NCBI GenBank assembly: GCA_019419895.1
Contig: JAHZIE010000013.1
Location: 1-48,546, forward strand
DNA from: Clostridiales bacterium
GTDB lineage: Bacteria; Bacillota; Clostridia; Oscillospirales; Acutalibacteraceae
Direction of reading: 5' to 3'
DNA: 48,546 bases
In this document: one piece after another, positions 32,641 to 41,311 of the stretch
Layout: every line of letters starts with the position of its first letter
How positions within the stretch are numbered: position 1 is the first letter of the stretch
Translations under genes and position numbers: made by a program
Notes under the pieces: model-generated
Databases searched by the model: none
What the model was told of the DNA's origin: nothing
What the model saw: the letters and a program-made list of their open reading frames with translations, nothing else

Positions 32641-33333
32641 TTATTTAATTTTTCTAGCCCTTACAATCATTACCATTGGAATTTCTTTATTGCTGTAACA
32701 TTCCTCATAAAAACCATCAATAACAAATCCCATCTGGAAGCATAGGTTAAGGATTTCCTGTATAGAACGATGATAATAGCACTGCTCTTTCGGCTGTCCC
32801 TCAATCGCGACACCATAATAGCTATGGGGCGTCATATATTTCTCTGTTAATGTAACAAAACATGGATGCTGAGTTGCAAACACAAAAATTCCGTCAGCTG
32901 CTAATAACTCATGAACCGCCATAAAAAGCGGTTTAATATCAGTAATATCCATAATTGCCATGTTAGATACCGCTTTTGTGAATGGACTGCTTCTTTTTAA
33001 TTCTAACAGGCTCTCTTTCTTTGTGGCATCCGCAACACAAAACTCAATTTGATCCGCATACCGTGTTTGCCTTTTTTTAGCCAGTTCAATCATTTTTTCG
33101 CTGTAATCGAAAGCGAGAACTGACGCGCCTTTTGCCGCGAGATAAGCAGAGTAATTTCCATTTCCGCAAGCAACATCCAAAATATAGTCTGTGGGCTTTG
33201 GCCGCAAAAGCTCTGTCACTTTAGGCCGAACCACTTTCCTGTGGAATTCATTAGATTCATCACCCATTGCGTTATCCCAAAATTCTGCATTTTGATTCCA
33301 TATTTCTTTGCTTTTCTCTGCTGAGTATTTCAT
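32641..33333 (-). CDS. Class I SAM-dependent methyltransferase
   Basis: A 230-residue methyltransferase of the Methyltransf_11/25 type. It has motif I LDVACGNGNYSAYLAAKG, motif II VLAFDYS, VADATKKE, and the GIFVFATQHPCF segment. The target cannot be read; small-molecule O- or N-methylation is typical. The ATG at 33333 has GGAGAG close upstream; a start 16 codons earlier also exists. It is AT-richer than both neighbours, which may indicate recent arrival. It lies 124 bp downstream of the GT-C gene in the same direction. Confidence 0.85.
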   Translation of the reverse strand: MKYSAEKSKEIWNQNAEFWDNAMGDESNEFHRKVVRPKVTELLRPKPTDYILDVACGNGNYSAYLAAKGASVLAFDYSEKMIELAKKRQTRYADQIEFCVADATKKESLLELKRSSPFTKAVSNMAIMDITDIKPLFMAVHELLAADGIFVFATQHPCFVTLTEKYMTPHSYYGVAIEGQPKEQCYYHRSIQEILNLCFQMGFVIDGFYEECYSNKEIPMVMIVRARKIK

Positions 33334-33457
33334 AATTCTCTCCATAAATGGCTCTATTGAGCTGTTTTTAGACCTCCACATAACCGTTCAATATTTCTAC
33401 TACAATTTTTATATCACAAGTTTTCTATTTACTTTTTCTCGCGCAATCTCGATCCTT

Positions 33458-34885
33458 TTATTTTTCTTCCGCCGGAGGGACGCCTTCAGCGCCTTTCCGC
33501 CGACTCCAGGCCCCATTCTTCCCGCGACTCTTTCCCGCGGTGAAATATTGAATACATAGATAAACGCTGTAGCCAAACAGCAGGAGATTGACAACGGAAA
33601 CAACCGCCTGGATTGTCTCATAGGACTGCACCCATGGCGCCGATGTATTATGATTCCGCGATAGCAAAACAGCCTGGTTTAAAAAGGTTGTCATGGTCAG
33701 GCCCAGAAACAGCCCAAACAGCCGGAAATCAAACAACCGGAGAAAGGCCACCAGGCAGAAAATTAACACGCTGATCTGATATCTTTCGTGCTGCCGCGTG
33801 GTCAGCATAAATAAACACTGTATGAGCAGCAGACAGTCCAGCCATAGATTGGTCCGGCGGGCAAAGAGCATCAAGAAGCCCACCAGCGCAATAGAACCCA
33901 CGGTCAGCAGGGCGCCCAGCATGGAATAGGTGAATCCTCCCACCATCATCCCATCAGCGTTCACAATTCCACCGAAAATGGCTTTTTGATCGGTCACCCA
34001 GTTATTTGGCCATATGCCCCAGAGATTAAAAGCATTCAAGTTAATATAAGGATAAGACCCCACTCCGCCGATATAAATATCAAACAGCAGCATTGGATTT
34101 CGGCTGCCTATCATAAAAGGCAGGTAGATGACCAAAAGAGCCCCCGCTCCGGCGGCAAGGGCTTTTCCGAGCTCCTTCCACTCCCGTTTCCGCAGAAACC
34201 AGAAGAGGATAACCGGGGCAAAATAAAGGCACTGCATTTTTGTTGCAATACTGACGGCAAACAGCACCGCTCCCAGGACGGGACGCTCATCCTCAAACGC
34301 CCAAAACACCAGGGCAAGAAAAAAAAGCATCATGGAGTCGGTCTGCCCCCAGGCGGCACAATTGAAGATCATGCTTGGATTCAGCGCCCACATAGCGGCC
34401 GCCAGCAGGCCTGCCAGTTCCGATCTTTTTCTCCCGATCAGGTAAACCACTACAATGGTAAGCATATCAAATAAAACAGGGAAAAATTTTATGGCAAGCA
34501 TACGGAAGGGCCAGTAATCGGCAACCGCCGGATTTTCCAGCACCATTCCCACCAACTTTAAGCAGTACAGGTAAACAGGGGGATAGTCCAGCGGGTGACT
34601 GGAGGTTCCGACATGGCCGTCATAGGCGTTGAAAAAACCACTCTGCAGCCCCCGCGCCCAGGTGATATACCATTCCGTGTCAAAGGAATTCTGATATGCC
34701 ATGGCAATGAACAGGCGCAACAATAGCGCGAAAAAGAGAATTCCCGAAAAAAACCATATCGCTTGGCCTGATGAGAGGGAAAAATTTTCTTTTCCGCCAA
34801 TTCCGCCACTTCTCTTGGCAGAGCTGCTTTTTATGGGAGCATCCTGCCTGGAAATTTGATCGCCGGAATATCTTTCTACTGTCAT
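33458..34885 (-). CDS. GT-C-family membrane glycosyltransferase-like protein
   Basis: A 475-residue integral membrane protein with about twelve spans after a soluble head of roughly 40 residues. The first periplasmic loop, FDTEWYITWARG, followed by HPLDYPPVYLYCLKL, resembles the acidic catalytic loop of GT39/GT83-type glycosyltransferases (PMT/ArnT superfamily), which use polyprenyl-phosphate sugars as donors. Other loops, such as AAWGQTDSM, are also common in this superfamily. ATG 34885 has AGGAGG about 8 nt upstream. Because a YfhO-type protein and PopT are nearby, it may add sugars to a surface polymer. The acceptor is unknown. Confidence 0.8.
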   Translation of the reverse strand: MTVERYSGDQISRQDAPIKSSSAKRSGGIGGKENFSLSSGQAIWFFSGILFFALLLRLFIAMAYQNSFDTEWYITWARGLQSGFFNAYDGHVGTSSHPLDYPPVYLYCLKLVGMVLENPAVADYWPFRMLAIKFFPVLFDMLTIVVVYLIGRKRSELAGLLAAAMWALNPSMIFNCAAWGQTDSMMLFFLALVFWAFEDERPVLGAVLFAVSIATKMQCLYFAPVILFWFLRKREWKELGKALAAGAGALLVIYLPFMIGSRNPMLLFDIYIGGVGSYPYINLNAFNLWGIWPNNWVTDQKAIFGGIVNADGMMVGGFTYSMLGALLTVGSIALVGFLMLFARRTNLWLDCLLLIQCLFMLTTRQHERYQISVLIFCLVAFLRLFDFRLFGLFLGLTMTTFLNQAVLLSRNHNTSAPWVQSYETIQAVVSVVNLLLFGYSVYLCIQYFTAGKSRGKNGAWSRRKGAEGVPPAEEK

Positions 34886-35060
34886 TTCTTTTCCTCCTGG
34901 TCGGTTTCTGTGGGTATTCTTTCTTTCAACGATCATCCCGCGCCGCACTGCCAGCCTCTTCTATATTGACAACTCTATGGCGGCGGCGGTATATTGAAAA
35001 CAGCAAATGATCTCTTTTTCCCGGCGAAGGGCCGGATAAATTTTTAAGGGGATGTCCATT

Positions 35061-35651
35061 ATGTTAGGAAATCATTTTTTCGCCATGCTGTCGCGCATGA
35101 AATATATCAACCGGTGGGGGCTGATGAGGAACACACGGAATGAAAATATCTCTGAGCACAGTCTTGACACCGCCGTCCTCGCCCATGCGCTGGCGGTCTT
35201 GCGCAATACCCGTTTTGGAGGCAGTGTATCCCCGGAACGCGCCGCGTGCCTGGCCATATTTCATGACGCCACCGAAATTCTAACCGGCGATATGCCCACC
35301 CCGGTGAAATATTACAATCCAAAAATCAAGGAGGCCTACAAGGAAGTGGAGCAGGTTGCCGGGAACCGCCTTCTGGACATGCTTCCAGAAGATTTACGCC
35401 CCTTGTATGCTTCCCTGTTAGTTCCAGGGACGACAGACGAAGACATCCTTCCGCTGGTCAAAGCCGCCGATAAAATTTCAGCAATTATTAAATGTATGGA
35501 AGAATGCCGCGCGGGAAACCTCGAATTTTCTTCCGCTCGGGATGCTTTGCTGGAATCCCTTTATGAAATGCACCTTCCGGAGGCAGAATGCTTTGTCAGG
35601 GAATTTCTCCCCTCCTACGGCCTGACTTTGGACGAACAAACAAAATTTTAG
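35061..35651 (+). CDS. YfbR-like 5'-nucleotidase (HD domain)
   Basis: A 196-residue HD-domain hydrolase. It has ISEHSLDTAVLAHALAVL (first metal His), ACLAIFHDATEILTGDMPTPVKYY (the HD pair with the ExxTGD extension of YfbR/5'-deoxyribonucleotidases), and LPLVKAADKISAIIKCMEE (distal Asp). E. coli YfbR dephosphorylates deoxyribonucleoside 5'-monophosphates. ATG 35061 is chosen because AAGGGG lies about 8 nt upstream; ATG 35052 is too close to it. The gene converges with the Smr gene and their ends overlap by 4 bp. Confidence 0.9.
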   Translation: MLGNHFFAMLSRMKYINRWGLMRNTRNENISEHSLDTAVLAHALAVLRNTRFGGSVSPERAACLAIFHDATEILTGDMPTPVKYYNPKIKEAYKEVEQVAGNRLLDMLPEDLRPLYASLLVPGTTDEDILPLVKAADKISAIIKCMEECRAGNLEFSSARDALLESLYEMHLPEAECFVREFLPSYGLTLDEQTKF

Positions 35652-35923
35652 CGTCTGGGTTTTCCCGCCTTTTCCCAATGAAGGAGAAGGGAGGTCTGAC
35701 CATTGTTCAAGGAAAGAACCTTCTGCCTTATTTTGCTGCTTTGAAGCTCATTTCTTACCATATTTTGCAGGGCCTGCCCCCCATGGTATCCGTGGATCAC
35801 CACGATTTCATGCACGTCGCCGCCGCATCTGTCCAATAGCGCTTCCAGTTCCTCTTTGGCTTGCCATACCCGCATCCCATGGATATCCACCTCAAGAGTG
35901 AACCCATACTTTCTTTGCAGCAT
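35648..35923 (-). CDS. Small Smr-domain protein
   Basis: A 91-residue stand-alone Smr domain. LEVDIHGMRVWQAKEELEALL carries the LDxHG-like signature (DIHG) and EIVVIHGYHGGQALQNMVRNEL the HGxG-like motif (HGYHGG). Smr domains are nicking nucleases or RNA-binding units in MutS2 and small proteins. AAGGAAGG precedes the ATG. Its last 4 bp overlap the convergent YfbR gene. The C-terminal tail after residue 80 is basic. Function of the free domain is not known to me. Confidence 0.85.
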   Translation of the reverse strand: MLQRKYGFTLEVDIHGMRVWQAKEELEALLDRCGGDVHEIVVIHGYHGGQALQNMVRNELQSSKIRQKVLSLNNGQTSLLLHWEKAGKPRR

Positions 35924-36199
35924 AGCATCCCTTCCTTTCCAGCTTCTGGCATATCCCTGTTCATTTTATCATACCACAGGAACAGGCGCAACCTTAGGTT
36001 TGTTTTGTCGAAAGGAAAGGCGTGAATATCATTTTTCCCTCCACATAAAAAATGCACTGGGGAGCCGATCCTTTTCCACCCTGTTCTCCGATGTTCTAAT
36101 AGGGACATATGTTATCGCCGCTCTATGGCAGGCGCGTTTTTTTTTGCCTCTTATTCCCCATTTTCTACTGTTCAACCGTGGGGCTTACCCACTAATACA
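35924..36199. other. Non-coding stretch
   Basis: It holds the leftward start region of the Smr gene. No other gene is seen; the open frames lack ribosome sites and family resemblance. Confidence 0.4.
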
Positions 36200-36252
36200 A
36201 CAACAGAGAAGGCGGAAAAACATCAATTGTTTTTTCCGCCTTCTCTGTTGTT
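36200..36252. terminator. Long perfect hairpin, terminator-like
   Basis: ACAACAGAGAAGGCGGAAAAA pairs along about 21 bp with its complement around a nine-base loop. A long A-run in the left arm and T-run in the right arm lie inside the stem rather than after it, and a short TTTGATTT follows, so it may act as a terminator in either direction or as an RNA-stability element. Confidence 0.6.
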
Positions 36253-36411
36253 TGATTTAGATAAAAAAGAATCCTCCAATCACCATCGGAAGCCTATCTA
36301 ATAATAAAAGCTGATTGAAAACCATCCAGGGACAGAAATCCCGCGGGATGGAGAGATTTGAATCCGCTTCCGCCGCTGAACTTTTTTCGATATTCCCCCT
36401 TTCTCATTTTC

Positions 36412-37263
36412 TCAGCCAAAGGCCGCCTGATTGGGGTTCGGGCTTTGGCGGCGGGCAAGCTCAGGCGCGCGGCGCTCCAGGGCGGCAAGGGAGATTTCCA
36501 AATCCTCCCTCGCCTCCTGCTCTGTAAAGCAGCCCACGGTAACCATATCGCAGTCGCGCAGTGTCGCCCAGGAAAAATTCAGCCCGACAAAGGGAGTACA
36601 CCGCCCGGCCGCCATGGATTTAATTGTCATGACCGGCTTTTTCGCAGCATGAATAATGGCATGAACCGTTTCAATTTCCACCTGCATCAAAAAGCCCATG
36701 CAATTGTATATCTGGATGTAAGTTTCCACATCATACCCCTGCGCGTCGCTATAAACTATCAGTTCCGGCATATGGGCGGATAAGCCGGGAATCATTCCCG
36801 CGTCGCGGATCATTTTGGTATAATCGTCCAGACGATCGATTGTCCTGGTGTTTTTATTTACCAGCTCTTCCGCGCTGGAATGATGGATTAGGCAAAAGGA
36901 GGCGCCCAGCTCTCTGCTGCGCCGGATCGTCGCCTCAGCCTCACGACGCGCTTTTTCATTATTGTCCACATTAATGCCGGGGGTATCTATTAAAATCATC
37001 CCGCGGCCGGTTTTTTCCTCCGTCTCCCTCACCGCCCGAAGAATATGGGGCGTCTTGTCAAAGGGAGCCATAATGGTATCCACACCCTTTTCCAAAAAGG
37101 CCTCCAGCATTGGATTGATGGTTTGTGAGGAATGATGGCGCCGCGTTATCATCTGATCCGCGGCGGAGCTGCGGTGGCTCCATCCCGCCAGCCAGTTGCT
37201 GCCAATGATCATTCTGGAAAGGGAAACCCCTCCCACCATTGTACGCGGAAATTTTTGCTCCAT
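36412..37263 (-). CDS. TIM-barrel-like protein of unknown function
   Basis: A 283-residue soluble protein without a signal peptide. The alternation of strands such as DTIMAPF, GMILIDTPGI, ASFCLIHHSS, MIPGLSAH, FLMQVEIE, PVMTIKSMAAG and DMVTVGCF, each followed by a helix, suggests a (beta/alpha)8 barrel. Conserved-looking His residues (LIHHSS and LSAHMPE) and ISGS-like starts do not allow a named family; the ending DMVTVGCFTEQEARED resembles the last strand of aldo-keto-reductase-type or sugar-phosphate-metabolising barrels. ATG 37263 has AGGAGG about 8 nt upstream. It is divergent from an AraC regulator, which likely controls it. Substrate unknown. Confidence 0.7.
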   Translation of the reverse strand: MEQKFPRTMVGGVSLSRMIIGSNWLAGWSHRSSAADQMITRRHHSSQTINPMLEAFLEKGVDTIMAPFDKTPHILRAVRETEEKTGRGMILIDTPGINVDNNEKARREAEATIRRSRELGASFCLIHHSSAEELVNKNTRTIDRLDDYTKMIRDAGMIPGLSAHMPELIVYSDAQGYDVETYIQIYNCMGFLMQVEIETVHAIIHAAKKPVMTIKSMAAGRCTPFVGLNFSWATLRDCDMVTVGCFTEQEAREDLEISLAALERRAPELARRQSPNPNQAAFG

Positions 37264-37307
37264 GGCCTTTCCTCCTAACATTACACATAAAATCAGCTCA
37301 GGGCTGT

Positions 37308-37336
37308 TTGACAAGCTTTCTAACTAACGATACAAT
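37308..37336 (+). promoter_or_regulatory. Sigma-A promoter of the AraC gene
   Basis: TTGACA (37308-37313) and TACAAT (37331-37336) are separated by 17 nt. On the opposite strand TTGTCA (37314-37309) may serve as the -35 for the divergent barrel gene, with a weak -10 (TTTATG), so the two promoters would overlap. Confidence 0.7.
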
Positions 37337-37436
37337 ATTTCTAAAGAAATGGAAATGCAGTAAGACGATAAAAAGGTGGATAATAACGACTTTTCCAAAA
37401 AAGAAGGGATGAAAAATAGAAATTGTTTTCGCGGGA

Positions 37437-38210
37437 ATGACACGCAATCCCATTTGGGAAAATGAAGAACACAACCATACCGTTTGGGAATTGATCGTCT
37501 ATTTGGAGGGACAGGGGATCAATCGGATTGGAAAGCAGGACTGCCCATTTTCCAAAGGGACCGCGTTTTTGATTCCTCCCGGCCTTTCCCACCGTGAAAC
37601 CGGCACAAAAGGGTACCGGGATATTTTTATTCAAATCCGGGATCTAAACTGGGGCCGTACCCATGAGGCAAGCCTCTTTCATGACTCCCAAGGCAGGCTT
37701 CTTACCCTGTCTCAATACTTGTTTGAGGAATTTCATGGAAATTCCTCCGGGCGCAGGCGTTTAATCAACGCATTCTGGGAAGCGATTTACCAAATACTCC
37801 AGGAAACCGATGAGCGCAAGGAATTGCCGGCCGCTGTAGACTGGGCGATCTGCCTGATACTGCAAAATGTGACGAATACCGACTTTCAGCTATCCCTGGA
37901 ATTGGAAAAAAACGGCTTTTGCGGCGATTATTTCCGACGGCTGTTCCAAAAAAGCATGGGGATGACCCCCAACGCCTATTTGAGAAATCTCCGTCTATCC
38001 TACGCCAAAAAACTGATTGAAAATACCGGAGCCGCCCCTCTCAGGATCCGGGAAATCGCCTGGGCCAGCGGATTTGCCGATCCACATTATTTTTCCCGGG
38101 TCTTTCATCAGGAAACCGGCCTGTCACCACGGGAATATCGTTTTCAGCGTTTCGCGGCGGAACGGAAACATTCGGACGCCGGTTTTTTCAGGCCGGCAGA
38201 CAGAGGGTAA
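37437..38210 (+). CDS. AraC-family transcriptional regulator with cupin domain
   Basis: A 257-residue regulator. The N-terminal cupin-like sensor runs from HNHTVWELIVYLEGQGINRIG to GYRDIFIQI. The C-terminal double helix-turn-helix has CGDYFRRLFQKSMGMTPNAYLRNLRL and IREIAWASGFADPHYFSRVFHQETGLSPREYR, the standard AraC/XylS signature. The start is uncertain: ATG 37437 lacks a clear ribosome site, but the cupin begins directly after it. It probably activates the divergent barrel-protein gene in response to a sugar or related ligand. Confidence 0.88.
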   Translation: MTRNPIWENEEHNHTVWELIVYLEGQGINRIGKQDCPFSKGTAFLIPPGLSHRETGTKGYRDIFIQIRDLNWGRTHEASLFHDSQGRLLTLSQYLFEEFHGNSSGRRRLINAFWEAIYQILQETDERKELPAAVDWAICLILQNVTNTDFQLSLELEKNGFCGDYFRRLFQKSMGMTPNAYLRNLRLSYAKKLIENTGAAPLRIREIAWASGFADPHYFSRVFHQETGLSPREYRFQRFAAERKHSDAGFFRPADRG

Positions 38211-38684
38211 TGGAAAACCCTCTGCTTTTGCGGCAAATCCGGCCAGCCCGCCGAAAAATGCCGCCGGTTTCCGCCTCTCCCCCTACCTTCTGTCCAGCGC
38301 GCCCCTAAAGCCTTGAGTTGACCGGAATCCAGGGCCTTCCCTCCGGCGGAATGGAATCCCTGGAAAATTACGAGGCATCATGAAGGCCCGGCCGCTTTTT
38401 CCCTGTTGGGTACTTCAAGCATCCGCCTGCTTTTTCAAGAGGATATTTCTGTTTTCAAATTCTTGGGCAGGGATTTTCCACGTTTCATTCCTGATAGGGA
38501 ATCCTTTTTCTGCCTCTGTGTCCACCGTTTGGAGGACAGCCGTTTTCCGAACGCCCTGGAAAATTTTCAGAAGGAACGCTTGGCAAGTCCCCCGGTGAGA
38601 CGCCAAAACGCGGACAGGCTTCCGGTACCTTTTGGGAGATCCTCGGAAAACTTCCATTTCTCATTGATACAATTGTTGCCATAC
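38211..38684. other. Non-coding region
   Basis: No gene is supported. Frames on both strands are short and lack ribosome sites, and I see no repeat or RNA motif beyond the serS terminator at its right end. Confidence 0.4.
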
Positions 38685-38743
38685 AAAAAACCTGGAAATC
38701 CTTTCCCGCCCAAGTAGGCTGGGAAGGATTTTCCAGGTTTTTC
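38685..38743 (-). terminator. Terminator of serS
   Basis: Read leftward, AAAAACCTGGAAAATCCTTCCC pairs across about 20 bp with GGGAAAGGATTTCCAGG (one bulge) and ends in TTTTTT. Confidence 0.85.
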
Positions 38744-38769
38744 AGGTACAAAATTAATTTCAGAACAGC

Positions 38770-40050
38770 TTAACCCTTGATCAGTTCCTTGCCGCCCATA
38801 TAAGGCCGCAGGGCTTCAGGAATGCGGACAGAGCCATCCTCATTGAGATTGTTCTCCAAAAAAGCAATCAGCATTCTCGGGGGAGCCACTACCGTATTGT
38901 TCAGGGTATGGGCAAGATACTTTCCTTTTTCCCCCGCAACACGGATCTTCAGGCGGCGGGCCTGAGCGTCACCAAGATTGGAGCAGCTTCCCACCTCAAA
39001 ATATTTCTTCTGACGCGGGGACCATGCCTCAACGTCCACCGACTTCACTTTCAGGTCGGCCAGATCTCCCGAACAGCATTCCAGCGTGCGCACGGGAATA
39101 TCCAGGGAACGGAAAAGATCCACTGTATTTTTCCACAGCCTGTCAAACCACATTTTACTCTCCTCCGGCTTGCAGACTACAATCATCTCCTGTTTCTCAA
39201 ACTGGTGGATACGGTAAACGCCCCGTTCCTCCAGCCCGTGAGCGCCCTTTTCCTTGCGGAAGCAGGGGGAATAGCTGGTCAGCGTCTGAGGAAGGGATTC
39301 CTCCGGCAGGATGGTGTCGATGAACTTTCCGATCATGGAATGTTCGCTGGTGCCAATCAGATAAAGATCCTCCCCTTCGATTTTATACATCATGGCGTCC
39401 ATTTCCGCAAAGCTCATAACGCCGGTGACCACATTGCTGCGGATCATAAAAGGGGGAACACAATAAGTGAAGCCGCGGTCAATCATAAAATCACGGGCGT
39501 AGGAAATGACCGCGGAATGGAGGCGGGCAATGTCCCCCATAAGGTAATAAAATCCATTTCCAGCAACCTTTCTTGCACTGTCCAAATCAATTCCATGGAG
39601 CCTTTCCATAATTTCCGTATGGTATGGAATTTCAAAATCCGGAACCAGGGGCTCTCCAAACCGTTCCACCTCGACATTTTCACTGTCATCCCTTCCAATG
39701 GGGACGCTGGGATCAATAATATTGGGAATAGTCATCATAATCTCCCTGATCTTTCCCGACAGTTCTTCCTCCAGCCGTTCCAGCTCCGCCAATCTCTCAG
39801 AAGATGCGGTGACCTTTTTTTTCATCTCCTCCGCTTCTTCCTTTTTCCCCTGTCCCATCAGGGCGCCTATCTGCTTGGAATATTTATTCCTGTCGCCGCG
39901 CAGCTTATCCCCTTCCTGCTTGGCGTTGCGGTACTGCTCGTCCAGCAAAAGCACCTCGTCCACCAGCGGAAGCTTGGCATCCTGAAACTTGTTGCGGATA
40001 TTCTGCTTGACAGTTTCCGGATTCTCCCTGACAAATTTTAAATCCAGCAT
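38770..40050 (-). CDS. serS: Seryl-tRNA synthetase
   Basis: A 426-residue class II synthetase. It opens MLDLKFVRENPETVKQNIRN, the canonical start, followed by the long antiparallel coiled coil that grips the tRNA-Ser variable arm (about residues 30-105). The catalytic core has the TSE-like GTSEHSMIGKFIDTIL, motif 2 FRKEKGAHGLEERGVYRIHQFEKQE and motif 3 CSNLGDAQARRLKIR. The ATG at 40050 has GGGAGG about 9 nt upstream; the in-frame extension to 40239 runs into the T-box leader and is not translated. Regulation is by the serine T-box upstream. Confidence 0.97.
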   Translation of the reverse strand: MLDLKFVRENPETVKQNIRNKFQDAKLPLVDEVLLLDEQYRNAKQEGDKLRGDRNKYSKQIGALMGQGKKEEAEEMKKKVTASSERLAELERLEEELSGKIREIMMTIPNIIDPSVPIGRDDSENVEVERFGEPLVPDFEIPYHTEIMERLHGIDLDSARKVAGNGFYYLMGDIARLHSAVISYARDFMIDRGFTYCVPPFMIRSNVVTGVMSFAEMDAMMYKIEGEDLYLIGTSEHSMIGKFIDTILPEESLPQTLTSYSPCFRKEKGAHGLEERGVYRIHQFEKQEMIVVCKPEESKMWFDRLWKNTVDLFRSLDIPVRTLECCSGDLADLKVKSVDVEAWSPRQKKYFEVGSCSNLGDAQARRLKIRVAGEKGKYLAHTLNNTVVAPPRMLIAFLENNLNEDGSVRIPEALRPYMGGKELIKG

Positions 40051-40116
40051 AAAATAAAACCTCCCGAAAATATCATTCTTCTCATCGGCCGCAAAGCCGT
40101 TTTCTGACAAGAGGGC

Positions 40117-40352
40117 AATAAAAAAGCCTTTCCTCCCACCAGACATGGGACGAAAGGTCTTCCGCGTTGCCACCCAAATTGCCGGACAAAGCCGGCCGCT
40201 CAACTGGCAGGATAAAGGCCGCCAACCTTCCGGCTTCAATCACCGGCCGCTCGAAAAATGGAAAAGCCCGCTCCCCCACCGGTTTACACCACCCACCGGC
40301 TCTCTGCGCGGATCGCAAAGCCGCAGTTTTTCTCAATCGCGTTATTGATTTA
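40117..40352 (-). promoter_or_regulatory. Serine T-box riboswitch leader of serS
   Basis: Read leftward, Stem I carries the AGAGAGCC and GGTGGTGTAAACCGG blocks of T-box leaders. A TCC triplet (40262-40260) in TTTTCCATTTTT is a candidate serine specifier. The T-box sequence GGGTGGCAACGCGG (40175-40162) and the terminator stem CCTTTCGTCCCA/TGGGAGGAAAGG followed by TTTTTT (40157-40117) complete it. Uncharged tRNA-Ser should pair with the T-box and favour the antiterminator. Confidence 0.9.
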
Positions 40353-40358
40353 TTTATT

Positions 40359-40387
40359 ATTATATCCCATCTTTTTTCATTTTTCAA
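40359..40387 (-). promoter_or_regulatory. Sigma-A promoter of the serS leader
   Basis: Read leftward, TTGAAA (40387-40382) and a perfect TATAAT (40364-40359) are separated by 17 nt; transcription should start near 40352. Confidence 0.8.
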
Positions 40388-40525
40388 GCAGTCCGGACAG
40401 ATTTGTCCTCCCTCTCCAAAATCCACCTGAAAAATAAGTTTTTTATCTTCAGAGAATATAGACATCCGCCCATCATTTCTCTATAATAGAAATGGAAAAC
40501 TTCATTTTCTGAGAGGGGTATTTTT

Positions 40526-41062
40526 ATGAAAGCAAAACGCATTTTTTCCATTTCCCTTGCCTGTCTGCTTATCTGCGGGCTTATGTCCTCCTGCGCGCTG
40601 CTCTCCGGTTCAAAAAAGGAAAAAACTTTTGTCTCGGATGACGGAAAATATTCTGTCACGGCAACAGGCTGGGCAGATTTAGACGGTGAACTCAACGATG
40701 TGGCCACTTTGGAGGTTGGTCGGCTTACCGACGAGCAATATCTGATTGTGATTCCCGATGCCCAGGAAGATTTGGATATGACCTTTGAAGAATTTACCGA
40801 GATCGTTGCGGAAAATCTAGCCGGCGGTCTGGATAACGCCGAGATTGGAGAATCTGAGGCTCTGGAGATTAATGGGATGAACGCTTTCCGCATTCCCTTG
40901 TCCGGCAGCATCGAATCTTTGAAGGCCCAATATTGGCTTTACACGGTTGAAACCTCAGAGGATTATGTTCAGATCCTGACCTGGACTCTGAAAAGCAAAG
41001 CCGATGAGAATGAGGATGCTTTGAGAAAGGTCGCTGTTTCCTTCCAGGAAATCAAGGAATAG
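40526..41062 (+). CDS. Small lipoprotein, PsbP-like fold possible
   Basis: A 178-residue lipoprotein with a signal peptide (MKAKRIFSISLACLLICGLM) and lipobox ending at SSC (Cys about 23). The mature part has VSDDGKYSVTATGWADLDGEL, then DEQYLIVIPDAQEDLDMTFEEF and the NAFRIPLSGSIESLKAQYWLY strands, similar to the PsbP/DcrB-type folds in other lipoproteins of Firmicutes; that is only a suggestion. GAGAGGGG lies about 7 nt before the ATG. It is divergent from serS and followed, after 249 bp, by the ZIP transporter. Function is unknown. Confidence 0.75.
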   Translation: MKAKRIFSISLACLLICGLMSSCALLSGSKKEKTFVSDDGKYSVTATGWADLDGELNDVATLEVGRLTDEQYLIVIPDAQEDLDMTFEEFTEIVAENLAGGLDNAEIGESEALEINGMNAFRIPLSGSIESLKAQYWLYTVETSEDYVQILTWTLKSKADENEDALRKVAVSFQEIKE

Positions 41063-41210
41063 GGCTGATCTGCCTAAAACCGCGATAGGCTTCCCGACGC
41101 TGTTTGAATGGAAATAGCGCCGGGATTTTCTGTTTCAACAGCATTGCCGTCATATAACTCAAAGATATCCCGCTCTGTCTTTTTTATTCTTACATAGAAT
41201 TTATTTGCAG

Positions 41211-41239
41211 TTGACATAACAAAAAGTTTGTTGTAAGAT
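41211..41239 (+). promoter_or_regulatory. Sigma-A promoter of the ZIP transporter
   Basis: TTGACA (41211-41216) and TAAGAT (41234-41239) are separated by 17 nt. Between them is a perfect inverted repeat AACAAA-AAG-TTTGTT (41218-41232), possibly a second regulator site. Confidence 0.65.
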
Positions 41240-41254
41240 AAAAATGTTAAAATA

Positions 41255-41268
41255 AGTTAAAGCTAACT
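41255..41268. promoter_or_regulatory. DtxR-like metal box before the ZIP gene
   Basis: AGTTAAAGCTAACT lies just after the predicted transcription start. It aligns without gaps to AGTTTAGACTAACT and AGTTTAATCTAACT upstream of the DUF2325 operon, with flanking AGTTA/TAACT symmetry. Confidence 0.6.
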
Positions 41269-41311
41269 ATCTGTTAATCCAATCCAAAACGCAGTAAAAA
41301 GGGGGCGGCTT

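Noticed and set aside
40082..40465. 127-codon leftward frame upstream of serS
   Set aside because: It lies across the T-box leader and promoter; RNA structure explains the sequence.
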